Below, one piece after another: positions 43,936 through 56,795 of a stretch of DNA of 64,000 nucleotides. Every line of letters starts with the position of its first letter. Position 1 is the first letter of the stretch. The DNA lies in NCBI GenBank assembly GCA_009599575.1, contig VWND01000002.1, forward strand, positions 620,001 through 684,000, written 5' to 3'. A program made the position numbers and the translations under genes. Source of the DNA: Blumeriella jaapii (taxonomy: Eukaryota > Ascomycota > Leotiomycetes > Helotiales > Drepanopezizaceae). The notes below the pieces were generated by a model. The model was not told the DNA's origin, did not search any database, and saw only the letters and a list, made by a program, of their open reading frames with translations.

Positions 43936-46532
43936 ACAGAAGGGTGGGACCGCGACGACGGATGGGGATTCGAGCCGGCATGGGTCCCTTTCTCTTTCTG
44001 GCAAAGCTCGATGGCATCTGCTGTCAGGGCGTCGGTCGGGGCCTGCCACTGCCCACCACCTCCCAGCCTGGTCTGGTGGGGGTTGCGTACTCGTTTCGTG
44101 CGGTGCCGCGACGGCACGCATGCTACCTACTGTACTGTAGGTAGTCATCAATGTTCGCGCCTGGCACTTTTCTGCTGCCTTGCCAGTGAGCCGCGACGAG
44201 GCGTGATGATACCAACCCACGCATGTTTCAAAACTGCCTTCCGGCCGTTTGCCCGGCACCAAGGGCGTTGGGAGGACCCCGGTCTTTTCGCACGCGCTCG
44301 TCTACTGTACGTTGATTGTACTGTACAGTACATACTGATCTGCCGCCGGCCAGCTTCGAGGGCGGCTGTCCGAATGCAGCCACGGCATCCTTCTAGAAGC
44401 CAAATCGAAGATTCCCCACGTCCCTCCTGCATGCCAGCTGAACCCGAATGAAACAAGTCTGCAGTGAGAACTGAGTTCAAGGTTGCTTGGGTGGCATACA
44501 CAGTAGTACGCGGTAGGGTGCAAAAAGTTTCTGTATCCCCCGCGCCGCCCCTTGCCTATTGAATGTTGTGTTTCGGGCCGCTTTTAAGGGTGGATAGGCG
44601 CTCGAATCTATGATCGTGTCTACTCTCTTTTCTTTTCAACTCTGGATTTGGGTCGTCTCGGACTGGAACAGCGGATCGATCCAGAAACCCATTCTTCACA
44701 TCACGCCACGCTTTGGGTGCCGCCCTTCGAATCAACGTGTTTAGAGTGAGTCTCGTTGGTGTCAGGAGCGTGCTCGAGCTCAAGCTCAAGATACAGCTCT
44801 GCTCCCGTTAAAGTCTAAAGGTTCTTGATAAGATTTGAATTAAAAGAATACGAAAGCTATTTTGATTACTCGAACACGCGTTTCTCCAAATGTTTCCTTA
44901 ACGATCAACCTTCGGTGTAGCCCCGGTCCGTCGTCTATACATCCACCTCCTCTGACCACAACATCCAGGACTTGTCTTTCGACGGTGTCCAAACGCTGCC
45001 CAAAGCATGTTTTTCATTCCTCTTTCCGAACATCGAACAAAATGACACGTTTGGATCGCAAGACAAATCGTCGAAAGAGGGGGAAAAGGGTGTTTCTGAT
45101 GGATTCGAGGAGCAGACCAAGATAAATTGATGCTTCGCGCACTCTATCGAGAAAACAATTCGACTCGCTGCATTTTGGATAACCTTAAAAAACATGATGC
45201 TTTTTTACAACAGCACGCTTTAAGAAAGCGGCTAGAACGCGTTAAAAAACGGCCAGATAAACAATGCTAAGTCGAGTAAATACACCTTGGCAGCCCAAGG
45301 GGGGTATAGCGGCGGTTCAGATACTTTTTGCATCTTATTGTACATACTGTACATGGTACATACAGTACCACGAACATAAATCCGTCTCAGCAGCCCCCCT
45401 CCAAGCGTCTGGGGGTTGAGTCGTCGATTCCGAGATCTTCCAATGCTGCCCAGTCGTTATGGCAACCCGACTTGCACCCCCTCATGAACCACCTCTCCAT
45501 CGAACCTGGGTCTCGCAAACCCTTTCGATCAAGTTTCTTGGTAGGGAGCGCCTATTCTCGCAGGAGACTACTAACCATGCAGCGGCTCAGGCACGCACCA
45601 TCTATTGCTTTCCAAGTTCATCGGCGCTGAAGTGGGTGGTGGCCGTGATGAATCAACCCCAAAAGCTGGCAAGGTGAGAGAGAGCATTTCTGCTAATGGG
45701 TCCGGACCTCCGAGTCAGGACAGGATCCCCGCATCCAGTTGTCGAGTTCGGGAGCTTTGGAGAAGGAATTGGTGGGTGTGAGGACTTTAGGCACAGCCCG
45801 ATGCTGAGTGGTAGCAAGTGGCAGTCAAGACGGGACGCTATTCCACAAAATTCAGGTTTTCAATGCATAGATAGGTACCTATAGGTAGGTAGGCATCGTC
45901 CACAGCTGCTGCCGGAGCTTGATCAGCAGTCGTGATTCTGTCTCAACGCCGATGCTGTCTAGACCATCAGATCACCGAGAGGTATTGTAGATCAGGATCC
46001 TGATTGGAGCCTCTCCGCCCATCAAATCTGACGAACAACCTCGTCGTCGACGATTTGTTTCCCATCATCCAGTACAGATTCAAGTCCGGCCTTGCTGCGC
46101 TCGAAGCGCTGTAAGTCCCAAGCTGTAAAGACAGGTTGACTCACAGTACTGTAGCAGAGAACATGAAATGACCGGCGCCAGTCTTACACAGTATACACGA
46201 AGCACGTCTTCAGAAAATGCCATCTGATTGGACATTCTCAGCCTGCCGATCTGCATCTTGTGAGCTTATCGATTCCCCTTGATGACCTGGTCTCGGCGAG
46301 ACTGTGCTGTGCTGTACAGTACTATACGTTCGATAGGCTCAGGTGCCCAGCTCGAAAGAGCCCACAAGCCTTTAGAGCGAGGTTTTCGCATCTCGGGGTC
46401 ATACTGTACGCACAGTACAGTGTGTACAGTACAGTACAGTTGGCTAGAGAAAATAAGTGGAGACCATCAACTTTAGGTAATCAAGCTACAATAATTCCTC
46501 CTTCGCGGACTTCGACCCCAACACCATCTCCA

Positions 46533-48402
46533 ATGTCTTCAACGCCCCCTCCTCCTGCTAGAAACAAAGCAACAAACTCATCATCCTCGGCAATAGGAGC
46601 TGTAATTCTCATAGCCCAACAGTTCGGTTCCCGCGCCCTCACTTTCGTTGTCAACCAAATCCTGCTACGCTACCTCTCCCCTGAGCTCCTCGGCGTGTCC
46701 ACACAACTAGAGGTGTATTCCGTCACCGTTCTCTTCTTTGCGCGGGAGAGCTTACGTGTTGCTCTACAACGGCAGCCCGATAGCCTCGATTCTCCCTCCG
46801 AAGCAGATAAACGAGAAAACCAGGATGCCAAAATACCTAAAGATCACGTGGACGCCAACACCAACGCTGGACGTACCCAAGCTATCGTAAACCTCTCTTA
46901 TGCCTCGATCTTTCTCGGCATCACATTCTCGTTCGGAGTGGGATGGCTGTATCTCTACACCTTGGCTAAGGGCGATCCCGTTGTGCTGGCAACGCCATAC
47001 TTCAGGGAAGCATTGAAGTTGTATGGCGTGGCAGCTATCTGGGAATTGCTAGCTGAGCCATGCTATGTCGTGGTGCAGCACAAGTCAAGGTTTGGGATCA
47101 GAGCCTCAGCCGAGCTGGCTGCAACTATGCTGAGGTGTCTCGTCACTTGCGGGTTCGCGATCTGGGCGTCGCGGACAAGGAGGAATGTCGGAGTTTTGCC
47201 TTTCGCGTTAGGGCAGGGCATGTATGCCCTTTCCCTGTCCTTGGTATACTATGTCAAAGTCAGCAGTATCGCAAGAGAAGGGGGCTTTTCTCTCTTCGTC
47301 AAGAGGATATACTCCAAGTTCGTCTGCTCCTCCCACATCTCAGGCAACATACCATGTTGACATACGTCTTCTAGCGACACCTCCGCCTTTACACTCGCCT
47401 ACCTCTCCCGGCCTCTTTTCAAGCTCGCCTCCAGCTTCTTCGTCCAATCCCTGCTCAAACACCTCCTCACACAGGGCGACACCATACTCATCGCCTTCCT
47501 CGCCTCTCCGCAAGCGCAGGGCATCTACGCTTTAGCCGCCAACTACGGCGGGTTGGTCGCACGGCTCATCCTACAGCCCATCGAGGAAATCTCCCGCAAC
47601 TCAACCGGGAAGGTCCTCTCTGCTGCGGATGGCAAACCAGCCCAGGATCGCGTACTGGAGGTCCGGAAGACGCTGTTCGTGCTGTTGCGCTCGTACCTGC
47701 TTCTCTCGGTGTGTGTGGTCGCGGTCGGGCCAACCCTTGCTCCGCTGCTGCTGAACATCGTGGCGGGATCAAGATGGACGGCTTCAGGCGCGGGTCGGGT
47801 CTTGGCGACGTACTGCTATTACATCCCGCTGCTTGCCATCAACGGCCTGACAGAAGCATTCGTGTCCTCCGTCGCGACCAAATCCGAGATTCACCAACAG
47901 ACAGTCTGGATGATCGCCTTCTCGATTGGTTTTGCGGGAGCCTCGGTCTTCTTCCTCCGCGTGCTCGCGCTCGGAGCAGAGGGCTTGGTGTGGGCGAATG
48001 CGCTTAACATGCTGTTCCGTATTACGTGGAGCACGGCATTCATACGATCCTACCTCAAACGCTACGAAAGCACCCTTTCGCTCGCCGAGCTCTTGCCAAA
48101 GCCTCTGACTATTGCTGCCGGTGTCGGTACGCACGCCGTCCTGGTACAGCTAGAATCGGGCTTCACGGGCGGCCTCTTCGACATTGTCAAGAGCGGGGCC
48201 GTGGCAGCAGCGTTCGTAGTTCTACTGTGAGTATTTCATTGATTTCCTTTTCTCCTTCTCCTTCTCATCTGTCTACACACGTGTACTTGCAAAGTACAGC
48301 TAAGCTCGATTTTGGCTGATCCATAACCCACTCAACAGCGGTGTATCCGAACGAGCACACCTCGTATCATGCTACCGAGGATTCAGAGGCCAGAGCATGT
48401 GA
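46533..48402 (+). CDS. RFT1: Rft1, ER oligosaccharide-lipid translocation protein
   Basis: Multi-spanning ER membrane protein needed for N-glycosylation, historically linked to flipping the Man5GlcNAc2-dolichol intermediate. Exons 46533-47317, 47375-48226, 48339-48402; 566 aa, phases close. Seen: N-terminal SAIGAVILIAQQFGSRALTF with NQILLRYLSPELLGVSTQLE and FFARESLRVALQRQ, the Rft1 signature. Further elements are YLYTLAKGDP, LAEPCYVVVQHKSRFGIRAS, LLTQGDTILIAFLASPQAQG, YALAANYGGLVARLILQPIE and SRNSTGK. About ten to twelve hydrophobic segments alternate with short loops. The donor of intron 1 (GTTCGT) is weak. I chose MSSTPPPPARNK at 46533; the open frame continues 91 codons upstream but passes through the GTACAGTAC repeat cluster and has no family resemblance. 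Confidence 0.93.
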
Positions 48403-48450
48403 ACAGAGGTCTGTACCGTCTCTTCGGCCTTCCAACTGCCCCGTACTCGA

Positions 48451-50400
48451 TCAATCAAAAGTGATTTTCTTCGCCTTCTTGCTCATATCGACGTCTTTTG
48501 CGAAGGCTCCGTAGGCTTCATGCTCCTTTCGCTTGACTGTAGTGCCGAATTTTAGGAGGTCGGCTGGGACCTCTTGGTGTGCTGCTTTCAGGACGTTGAT
48601 CAAGCTATAGTGTGTTAGTAGAAGGCAATGAATGGTCTTTGCTTGGTGGAAGGGACGGGTGAGACTCACGATCCGGAGAGAGCCTTGTCTTGCTCTGTAA
48701 AGAATGTTATGGCGAGGCCTTCTAGACCGGCTCTACCTGTTCTCCCGATGCGGTGGACGTAGTCCTCCACAGTAAGAGGAAAGGTTACCTGCAGTTTCGT
48801 CAGCAACCAAGTAGCATAGTTCGGAATAGCCGAGACATACGTTGATAACAAGCTGCACAGCCGGAATATCCAAACCTCTCGCCGCAACATCCGTCGCCAC
48901 CAGAATCGGCGTCGAGCCCTTCTTGAAGGCATCCAAACTCCTCGTGCGTTGCTCCTGGCTCAGATCCCCGTGGATGCCGGCCACCCTGAATCCCTTCATC
49001 TTGATAAATCCTTCTAGTCTCGTGGCCTCCTTCTTGTACAGGGCAAACACCAAAATCCGATCATCCTTACGCGCCCCACTCTGGTACTGCTTGAGTAGCT
49101 GCAATAATCTGAACTCCTTCTGCCGCCCTTCCATCACCTCGACTTTCTGCACGATGCGCGTGTTGGCGCGCAGGTCTCCGGTCGGGTTATCGCCGATGGC
49201 GATTTTGACTGGGCTGGTCATGAATGTGGCAGCGAGAGCGCGCACGGATTCTGGCCATGTTGCTGTGAACATGAGAGTTTGGCGTTGGCCGAGAGGGAGG
49301 GTCATGTTGATGATCTTGCGGATCTCTTCCTCGAAGCCCTTGTCTAGCATGCGATCTGCCTCGTCCAGGACGACGTACTTAGCTTTACTCAAATCCGCGC
49401 AACCCTCGTTGATCAAGTCGTTCAAACGACCAGGTGTTGCAACGACGATATCTGCGGTCTTCAGCGCTTGCCGCTGTTGGTCTTTAGGGACGCCACCGTA
49501 TACGCAAACCGCCTTCAAGCCAGAGACTTTCGCAAGCTCCATGATCTGATCATAACTTTGCATCGCCAATTCACGAGTAGGCGATACAATGACCGCCCTA
49601 GGCCCTTTATTCTTCTGGCTCGTTGGAAGGGCCAGAATGCCTCGTACACAGGGAACTGCGAATGCCATAGTCTTTCCCGAGCCGGTCTCTGCAACTCCAA
49701 TCACATCGCGGCCAGAGAGTAGAAACGGCCATGCCGCGGCTTGGATAGGCGTTGGCGCTTTGAAGTTCGTGAAGGGCGCTCGTTGTGCGGGATCGGTGAT
49801 GGGCAGGAAGTCGAAGCTGGTCAAGGGTCGGAGTTTGGCGAATTCGGGGAGTGGATCTGTAATGGAGATGAAGTTTTCTGCGAGGAACTTGTCGACTTCG
49901 GATTGTGGGAGGGCTGTCAAGCCAGCCGCTTCTGCATATCCGGTTCTTGACTTTCCGCTGGCGATTGGCGCAGGAGACTTGGTCTTTGGTTCCACCTCGG
50001 TTTCCGGAGCTGGAGTTGAGTTTCCTGTCGCCTGTTCTGACTTGTTCTTCTTCGCCTTCTTCAATGCCTTTAGTTTGGCTTTCTCCGCCTTCTTCGAAGT
50101 CTTCTCGTCAACCACTTCCTCGGTCTTCGAGTCCTCCTTCGCATCCTCCGAATCAGCAGGAGCTTCTGCTGCCTCAGCTTCTGCCAATTTCTTCAGCTTC
50201 TTCAGGCGTTTCTTCTCCTTCTTAGCTGCCTTTTCCGCATCTGTGTCGTTGACTGTCTCGGTGGTAGCGGTCTCTTTTCTCGCAACCTTCTTGCTTTCCT
50301 TCTTGCTTTCCTTTTTGCTTTTCTTCAACGCGGGTGCATTTTCGGTGTTCACCGATCCGCCATTGGGAATTCCGGCATCTTCTAAGGTTCGTTTGCCCAT
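48451..50400 (-). CDS. DBP3: ATP-dependent RNA helicase Dbp3 (DEAD box)
   Basis: Nucleolar helicase in 60S ribosome assembly (27S pre-rRNA processing). Exons 50400-48841, 48788-48670, 48604-48451; 610 aa. The first 150 residues are Lys/Glu/Ala-rich ([28 protein letters not shown]), as in the yeast protein. Motifs in order: Q-motif region [19 protein letters not shown], Walker [82 protein letters not shown]. The ending [20 protein letters not shown] and KKITFD is Dbp3-specific. Introns of 52 and 65 nt interrupt between motif V and VI and near the end. Start ATG 50400 follows a short non-ATG open stretch. Confidence 0.95.
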
Positions 50401-50949
50401 TGCTGTGTCTGGTGTCAATTAAATTCAAATGCGCGGATGTGCTGTGAACTTTTAGAACAAAAACAAAAATATTTAGCTCAGGGTATTGTGCCAAGATTTT
50501 GGGCCCGCGGCCGCTAGGGAACAGCGAATATTGAGTAGAATTCATTACTACTCTTATAGATGTTTGGAACTCAAGGATTTCATTCTACCATTCAGCCCGA
50601 GTTACAAAACAATGTTTAGGTAGATTCCTTTTCATTATCGCATGGTATCGGTGTTTCTTTTTGTCGTAGAAGAGCAATTCTTGTACAACGATAGGTAATT
50701 TCCAGTGCAATTCGTGACATCCACGACGAACGTGCTCAGCGTAACCGGACACTCTTGCCCTCTTCACGAAAGTTGGTCTGGCTTATCCACATACATCTCC
50801 CCCATTGCCTGCTGTTGTTTCAATTGATTGTTGTTTTAATTGATCCTGCAGACGCACATCTGTTGATTGCCCAGAACAAGTCCAGGTACCGAGATAGACC
50901 CGAAAACACCCGAAAACACCAACGCCACCCTATCATAAAAATTCCAGGC
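50401..50949. other. Intergenic region ISU1 / DBP3
   Basis: 3' flank of ISU1 and promoter of DBP3, both on the minus strand; AT-rich patches, nothing specific recognised. Confidence 0.45.
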
Positions 50950-51610
50950 TTATGCAGCAACGGTCTGCGATGATGCAGGCTCCATCACAGTCTCCACATC
51001 AATCTTGGGCATACTCGATCCTGTGCCGCCGAGATCTGTTGAGCGAGCATTTGGGTTCTTGGAATAGTAGTTGGTAATGGCGGACTTAATTGCGTCTTCG
51101 GCTAGCATGGAGCAATGGACTGTTGGTTATTAGCTATAGGTCCCGAAAGACAGGTGTTACAGCAACCGACTTACGCTTGACCGGAGGTAGGCAGAGCTCC
51201 TTCGCAATCTCTGTATTCCGGACTCGGCCAGCCTCCTCCAACGTCATACCCCGAACCAACTCAGTCAAATACGATGACGACGCAATCGCGGAGCCACATC
51301 CAAAGGTCTTGAACTTGACATCCGAGATGGTGTTGTTGGTAGGGTCAACTCTGATCTGGAGCTTCATCACATCCCCGCATGCTGGCGCACCAACCAGACC
51401 AGTTCCCACATCAGTATCGGCCTTTGACATGCTTCCGACATTGCGAGGACGGGAATAGTGATCAAGGACCTTCTCGTGGTATTGTCTACGACCGCCAGCA
51501 GCGATGGGAGACGAGACTTGAGGCACTATGAATCTGGTGGCGGGTCGAGCAGAGGCCGGTCGCGCTCGGCCAAGAGCTTGAGGTGCGGACGATAGAATTC
51601 TTCTGAACAT
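50950..51610 (-). CDS. ISU1: Mitochondrial iron-sulfur cluster scaffold protein
   Basis: Scaffold on which Nfs1 and frataxin assemble [2Fe-2S] clusters before Hsp70 (Ssq1/Jac1)-driven transfer. Exons 51610-51175 and 51119-50950, 201 aa; 55-nt intron with GTAAGT, CTAATAAC, AACAG. The N-terminus MFRRILSSAPQALGRARP is a typical presequence without acidic residues. Core: YHEKVLDHYSRPRNVGSMSK, VGAPACGDVMKLQI (first ligand Cys and Asp), KFKTFGCGSAIASSSYLTEL (second Cys). LPPVK, the Hsp70 recognition motif, is the last segment before the intron. LHCSMLAEDAIKSAI after it has the third Cys. The C-terminal extension of about 30 residues (GSSMPKIDVETVMEPASSQT) is longer than in yeast. Confidence 0.95.
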
Positions 51611-52146
51611 TCTGGCGGAGGCAATGTGATCGTGTAGGCGGGTGTGGCAGTGTTGGGGAGACGTGAAGTCAAGATGAAGTTGCGCGTTAGGGTTGACGGG
51701 GGCGATGTTTTGCTTTGAGTTGGTTGGAGTTGGTTGTGGTTGGTTGTGGTTGGTTGTTAAGTAGGTCTTGAGGGGAGGACGCCGTCAGGATGGAGCGACG
51801 GAGCGATGGATCTGGATCGGGCACGTGAGCGCGCGATCACTTGGAAATTTAGGTTGGGTCGAGCGCGCTTTACCTTAGACAGTATAGTGCCATAATTGGA
51901 ATACAGAATACGTCAAGTTAAGTTAAGTTTACGCCCTTCTGTCCCCAAAACATCCTCGACAGACCTCGAGATAAGATACTGTGCGCACGCACGCACGCAT
52001 GAGGGGCAATTGAGGCTGAGGCTGGAGCTGATAGCAGGGATCCCCGTTTGTCTATCGACTTGACCTGAGCATTGTCATGCTTACTCTGTTTGCCAGTGTC
52101 CTCCGCGTCGATACTTTCTTTTCAGACCGTGGGAATTGGCACCATT
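51611..52146. promoter_or_regulatory. Divergent promoter region ISU1 / UBP14
   Basis: Contains a GGTTGT/GGTTGG array at 51717-51760 next to the ISU1 leader, an AAGTT tandem at about 51912-51927 and a GCAC tetramer run at about 51983-51999. Promoter role inferred from position. Confidence 0.5.
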
Positions 52147-54729
52147 ATGTCCTGCGCCCATGTCAACGCTGCAGGTGAGCAAGCTATTCCCTGTTTCCAT
52201 GTCGCATCCTCGCCACATTCTACGAGCGCGAAGATCGATTGTTGCAGATGTTGCGAGAGCTCTGGGGATACTAGCTAATGAATCAATGCTCTCCGTAGAG
52301 CTGCGGCCCCCTGGAGTTGGCCAGTCAGTCTACCGCGAGGACTGTACACAATGTTTCGATTCCATAGTACGATCTGCTACTCCCCCGCGCCCTCTCTAGC
52401 TAACTCGAGACAGGATGATCCGACCGGCCTCGATGTCTGCCTCTATTGCTTCAATGGCGGGTGCACAGGGGATAGAAAGCATGCCGCCCTCCACCACGTC
52501 CTCCGATCCCACCCCTTGGTCCTCAATATCAAGCGCACTCGAAAAGTGGTCGTCCGCGATGAGCCCCCGCAGAAGATGTCGAAGTTGTCTATTGCCGCGG
52601 AAACCGAGGCGGATCGTTATGACTACGAGACTACCGTACGATGCTACGCCTGCATCATCGACAACGTAGACAAGTCGGAGGGGAAGCTTGCGGCAGTAGT
52701 GGATGGAGTCCTGAAGGCGAACACCTTTTCGAGACAAGAAGAGGTCAAGGCGTGGGAGCAGGTGTTCACTTCCTGCGAGCATATTCTCACTCTCCAGCAG
52801 CACCCTGCGCGAAAGATTGAGTCTCAGGATCTTGGCCACTGCTCTCTCTGCGATCTGAAGGAGAATCTCTGGCTCTGTCTGGAATGTGGCAATCTGGGTT
52901 GTGGTCGCGCTCAGTTTGGTGGTATGCAAGGGCATTCTCACGGACTGGAGCATAGCCGATCTGCAGGCCATGGGGTTGCGGTCAAGTTGGGATCAATTAC
53001 TCCCGAAGGCACAGCCGACGTGTACTGCTACTCCTGCGACGAGGAACGAATTGACGACGATCTCGGAGCACATCTCGCTCACTGGGGCATCATTCTTGCC
53101 GAACGAGAGAAGACCGAAAAGACTTTAACCGAAATGCAAGTGGACGAGAATCTACGTTGGGAGTTTGACATGACCGACGAAGCCGGCCATGAGCTTCAAA
53201 AGCTTTTTGGCGCGGGCCTTACTGGCTTAAAGAACCTGGGCAACAGCTGTTACCTGGCAAGCAGCTTGCAATGTTTGTTCGCTTTGCCTCAATTTCAACA
53301 GCGCTACTACCTTCCGGAGTCAGATCTCCCAATGGTTGACGATCCTGCTCAAGACCTCGAGACGCAATTGCGAAAGCTTGGCGATGGTCTGCTTTCTGGG
53401 AGATACTCGCGCCCAGATTCTGATGTCCGTGCAGAGCAATCTGAGGTGGCTTACCAGCGAGGCCTGGCTCCTGCTATGCTCAAGGTCCTCATCGGAAAGG
53501 GGCACGCGGAATTCTCTACGATGAGACAACAGGATGCCTTCGAACTTCTCCTCCATCTCTTCAAACTCATCACCCGCTCTCAACACAAGGCCCCACTGTA
53601 TGATCCGACAGAATCATTTAGATTCGTTATTGAGCAACGTCTACAATGCTTAAGCTGCAAGAAGGTTCGGTACCGTACTGACGAGCAAGACAATATCTCG
53701 GTGCCCGTACCAGTCCGAAAAATTGAAAAATCAGCGCTTAGCGATAGCGATGACACTGCAGACGAGTATGAGTCTGTTACTCTGAAGGAATGCCTGGATA
53801 TCTTCACAGGTGCTGAGGTGGTAGAGCTTACTTGCGCATCTTGTGGTAGCAAAGATGGATTCACGAAGCGATCACTATTCAAGACCTTCCCAGATGTTCT
53901 CACCGTCAATGCAAGAAGATTCGCTCTAGTCAACTGGGTCCCTACCAAGCTCAATCTGCCGGTGATTGTCGGCGACGAGCCCTTCGACCTTGACAGCTAC
54001 AAGTCTCCAGCACACCAAGAATCCGAAGAACTTTTCCCCGAAGACGCTACAGAGAGCAAGATGCCCTCTTTCATCGCCAACGAAGAAGCTGTTCAGATGC
54101 TAGAAGGCATGGGTTTCCCCCGCAACCGTTGTGAGAAGGCCCTCCATGCCACAGGAAACTCCGACGCCAATACCGCCATGGAGTGGCTCTTCGCCCACAT
54201 GGAGGATGCCGACATCGACGCTCCCTTAGCCCTCGGTGACGGAGGCTCAGCTCCAGCAGGTGCCGACCCTGAAAAGATTGAAATGCTGGGCGCCATGGGT
54301 TTCGGTCCTCCGCAAGCTCGTAAGGCGCTCAAGGAGACTGGAGGCGACATGGAGAGAGCTGTGGAGTGGTTATTCAATCACCCGGATGAACAAGGCGATT
54401 TTGACGACGATGCCACACCAGCGGGTGAGACGGCGCAGAAGATTGAAGCTGGTAGTGATAAGTTACCAGCAACGTTCCAGTTGCAGTCGATCATCTGCCA
54501 CAAGGGAACTAGTGTCCATTCTGGGTAGGTCTTTCTCTCCACATTTTTTGCAAAACATGGAAGGCAATGGCTAACAGAACACAGTCATTACGTAGCGTTC
54601 GTACGCAAGCTTCTTCCCGGCGAGAGCACTTCTCAATGGGTCCTTTTCAATGACGAGAAAGTGGTCAAGGCCACCGATGTCGAGGAGATGAAGAAATTTG
54701 CGTATGTGTACTTCTTTAAGCGACAGTAA
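52147..54729 (+). CDS. UBP14: Ubiquitin carboxyl-terminal hydrolase 14 (USP5/isopeptidase T family)
   Basis: Disassembles unanchored ubiquitin chains and so keeps proteasomes unclogged. Exons 52147-52174, 52299-52366, 52414-54524, 54585-54729; 783 aa, phases close. The N-terminal variant zinc finger begins MSCAHVNAAELRP, YREDCTQCFDSIDDP and LDVCLYCFNGGCTG across three exons. The second ZnF-UBP has HCSLCDLKENLWLCLECGN and GRAQFGGMQGHSHGLEHSRS. Catalytic Cys box GLKNLGNSCYLASS, Cys at residue 311; QQDAFELL follows. Two UBA domains sit inside the catalytic fold (VQMLEGMGFPRNRCEKAL; IEMLGAMGFGPPQARKAL). Catalytic His box HSGHYVAFVRKL, His at about 737, is reassembled by the last 60-nt intron. Ends AYVYFFKRQ. 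Confidence 0.96.
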
Positions 54730-55130
54730 AGGTGGTTTGATTTCCGGGGCGTGCATAGCATGGTGTTGCGGGCTGGGCACAGCAAAAGTTGGTGAATGTC
54801 TACCTTGTGTGATCAAAAAGGGTGGGAGTGATGATGATGGAAGAAATGAATTCATGAGCCGATTCCGGGACTGAATGGATCAGCGATGTCGGTAAATGTG
54901 AACAAGCCAATAGAGATACGGTAATGTCGAGACGAAACTTGCTTCTAATCACTGGCGAAACATCACGTTTATTGCTGTCACTTCAGATAGCAGCGTTCGT
55001 TAAATAGTAGCAAGTACAATGCAATGCGGATGTTGGCCTTCTTCCTGACTACCAAGCACAGAGCAAGTGGGTATTTGTTTCCATTTCAAGTACTACGATC
55101 TAGCCATCTTGACCCCCTGGCCCAAATAAT
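54730..55130. other. Convergent intergenic region UBP14 / DUG1
   Basis: 3' flanks of two convergent genes; nothing recognised. Confidence 0.5.
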
Positions 55131-56795
55131 CTAAATCATCTCCTCTTCTGCAGCGTAATGGAGATATGCGCCCAACAACTTGATGCCCTCAATGTAGTTT
55201 CTCTTGTCAAGCTTCTCGTTGATAGAGTGAGCAGCGTCGGTCGAGCTTCCCATCGGAAGAAGCAGGACGTTCTTGCCAGTGGCTTGTTCGAAGGTCAATG
55301 TTACTGGGATACTATGCACAATATCAGGATAATGATCCGGGAAGTAATTCGGGGCGAAGATTCTGGCTTACCTTCCACCCTCTCTTGTCAAATCAGGCTT
55401 GACACCCCACACTCTCTCAACTGCCTTCCCAGCGGCACTGAAGTTCCAGTGCTTTGGGCTTGCAACCCACCACTTACCAGCATGTTGCAGGGTACAGCTC
55501 AAGGTATTCTTACTTCCCAACTTCTTGAACTCGTCATTAACGTACTTAAAGACAAGCTTGTCGACGTCCTCTGGCTCCATGTTGGGCACTGTACGAATAG
55601 AGAACTTTCCAATGACCTTAGCGGGGATGACAGTCTTGGCTCCAGGTTGCGAGAACGCACCCTCGATACCGTGGACGGAAAGCGAAGGGTATCTCCAGCG
55701 AGCCATGAGAGTCTTCTCCTTGTCAGGGTGGATCGAGGTCTGGCTGCCAAGAGATTCGTACAAGTTATCCATGGTGAAAGCAATGTCTCCGTACAGCGCC
55801 TTCTCGTCCTCCGTGAGAGGGGCAACAAGATCAGCCAGGCCTGGGATTTGAATCTTGCCATTTGTATCGACCAAAGTTCCGAGCACACGTACCAAATCGG
55901 TCATCGGCTCCTGCGCAGTACCACCAAAGACACCACTGTGTAAATCCTGGCCTGGTCCCGAGATCTCAACAGAGTAGTAGCTGCAGCCACGAAGACCGTA
56001 GGTCAGACAAGGCTTCTCGGTACCCAACCAATAATTATCCGATATGCAAACCGCATCCGCGTCTGCGAAGTACTTCTTGGCTTCCACATTGATGAAGTCG
56101 TCCAGACCCTCGGAACCGTATTCCTCCATGCCCTCAAAGCACATCAAAAGGTTGACTGGGAACTCTACGCCCGCCTTCTGATGAGCCTCGATGGCATTCA
56201 ACCACCCCAAGACTGGTCCCTTGTCATCGGTGCTACCGCGACCATACATGCGTCCCTGATCGTCCACCGTGAGGTCGAACGGCTCCGTGGCCCACCCATC
56301 ATCCTTTCCAGCAGGCTGGACGTCATAATGCCCGTAGACCAAAATTGTTCTCTTCTTCTTGTCCTCTCCGTAGCGGGCAATGACAACAGGCGGAAGCTCG
56401 AGGTGCTCTTTTCCTGGTTGTGGGCCCAGTGGTCGTTGCTCTACCTGTGCTCCGAGAGCTTTGAGTTCATCGGCGAGGAACTGGCCCATTCGCACAACGT
56501 CCGGGCGGCGCTCATCGTCTGCGGAGATGGAGGGGATAGCGACGGCTTGTCGGAGACGCTCGATGAAGTGATCGGACAGGTCGTCGACTTGCTTGAAGAA
56601 GCTGTCTAGTTGGGGAGCCATCTTCTGGGCTTGGTGGGATCGGATTGCCTCTGATAGGTAGGATCGGAGTTGAGGTTTGCAAAGCTGCGCAGATAGCGAC
56701 ACGGGGGTGCGAGGAAGCTTCTGCAATGCAGTGGCGATCTTGGCAGGGGAGGTCTTCACCGATGTCGAAGGCAGGGACAGCAAGTAGCGGAACAT
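55131..56795 (-). CDS. DUG1: Cys-Gly metallodipeptidase (M20 family, Dug1/CNDP type)
   Basis: Zinc dipeptidase that cleaves Cys-Gly from glutathione breakdown and other dipeptides. Exons 56795-55372 and 55311-55131; 534 aa from the first ATG. Metal ligands and neighbours are clear: [66 protein letters not shown]. After the intron [17 protein letters not shown] supplies the last His ligand. Odd: family members usually start close to [20 protein letters not shown] (ATG 56621). Here 58 extra residues, rich in Ser/Arg/Lys/Leu and almost without acidic residues, precede it and look like a mitochondrial presequence. Two start codons could give mitochondrial and cytosolic forms. Divergent from UBC12. 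Confidence 0.93.

Larger units (their letters stand above)
42587..46532. other. 3.9-kb gene-poor divergent region between C2H2 factor and RFT1
   Basis: Polypurine tract, several minisatellites (listed) and GTACAGTAC clusters at 43020-43035, 44130-44145, 44301-44334, 45340-45369, 46145-46155, 46310-46323 and 46401-46440. No gene recognised. Open frames up to 340 codons run through the minisatellites. About 44.4-45.3 kb and 45.4-46.1 kb look like unique sequence without features I can name. Confidence 0.5.

Noticed and set aside
43429..44451. 340-codon open frame
   Set aside because: It runs through three different minisatellites; composition follows the repeats and competing frames are equally open.
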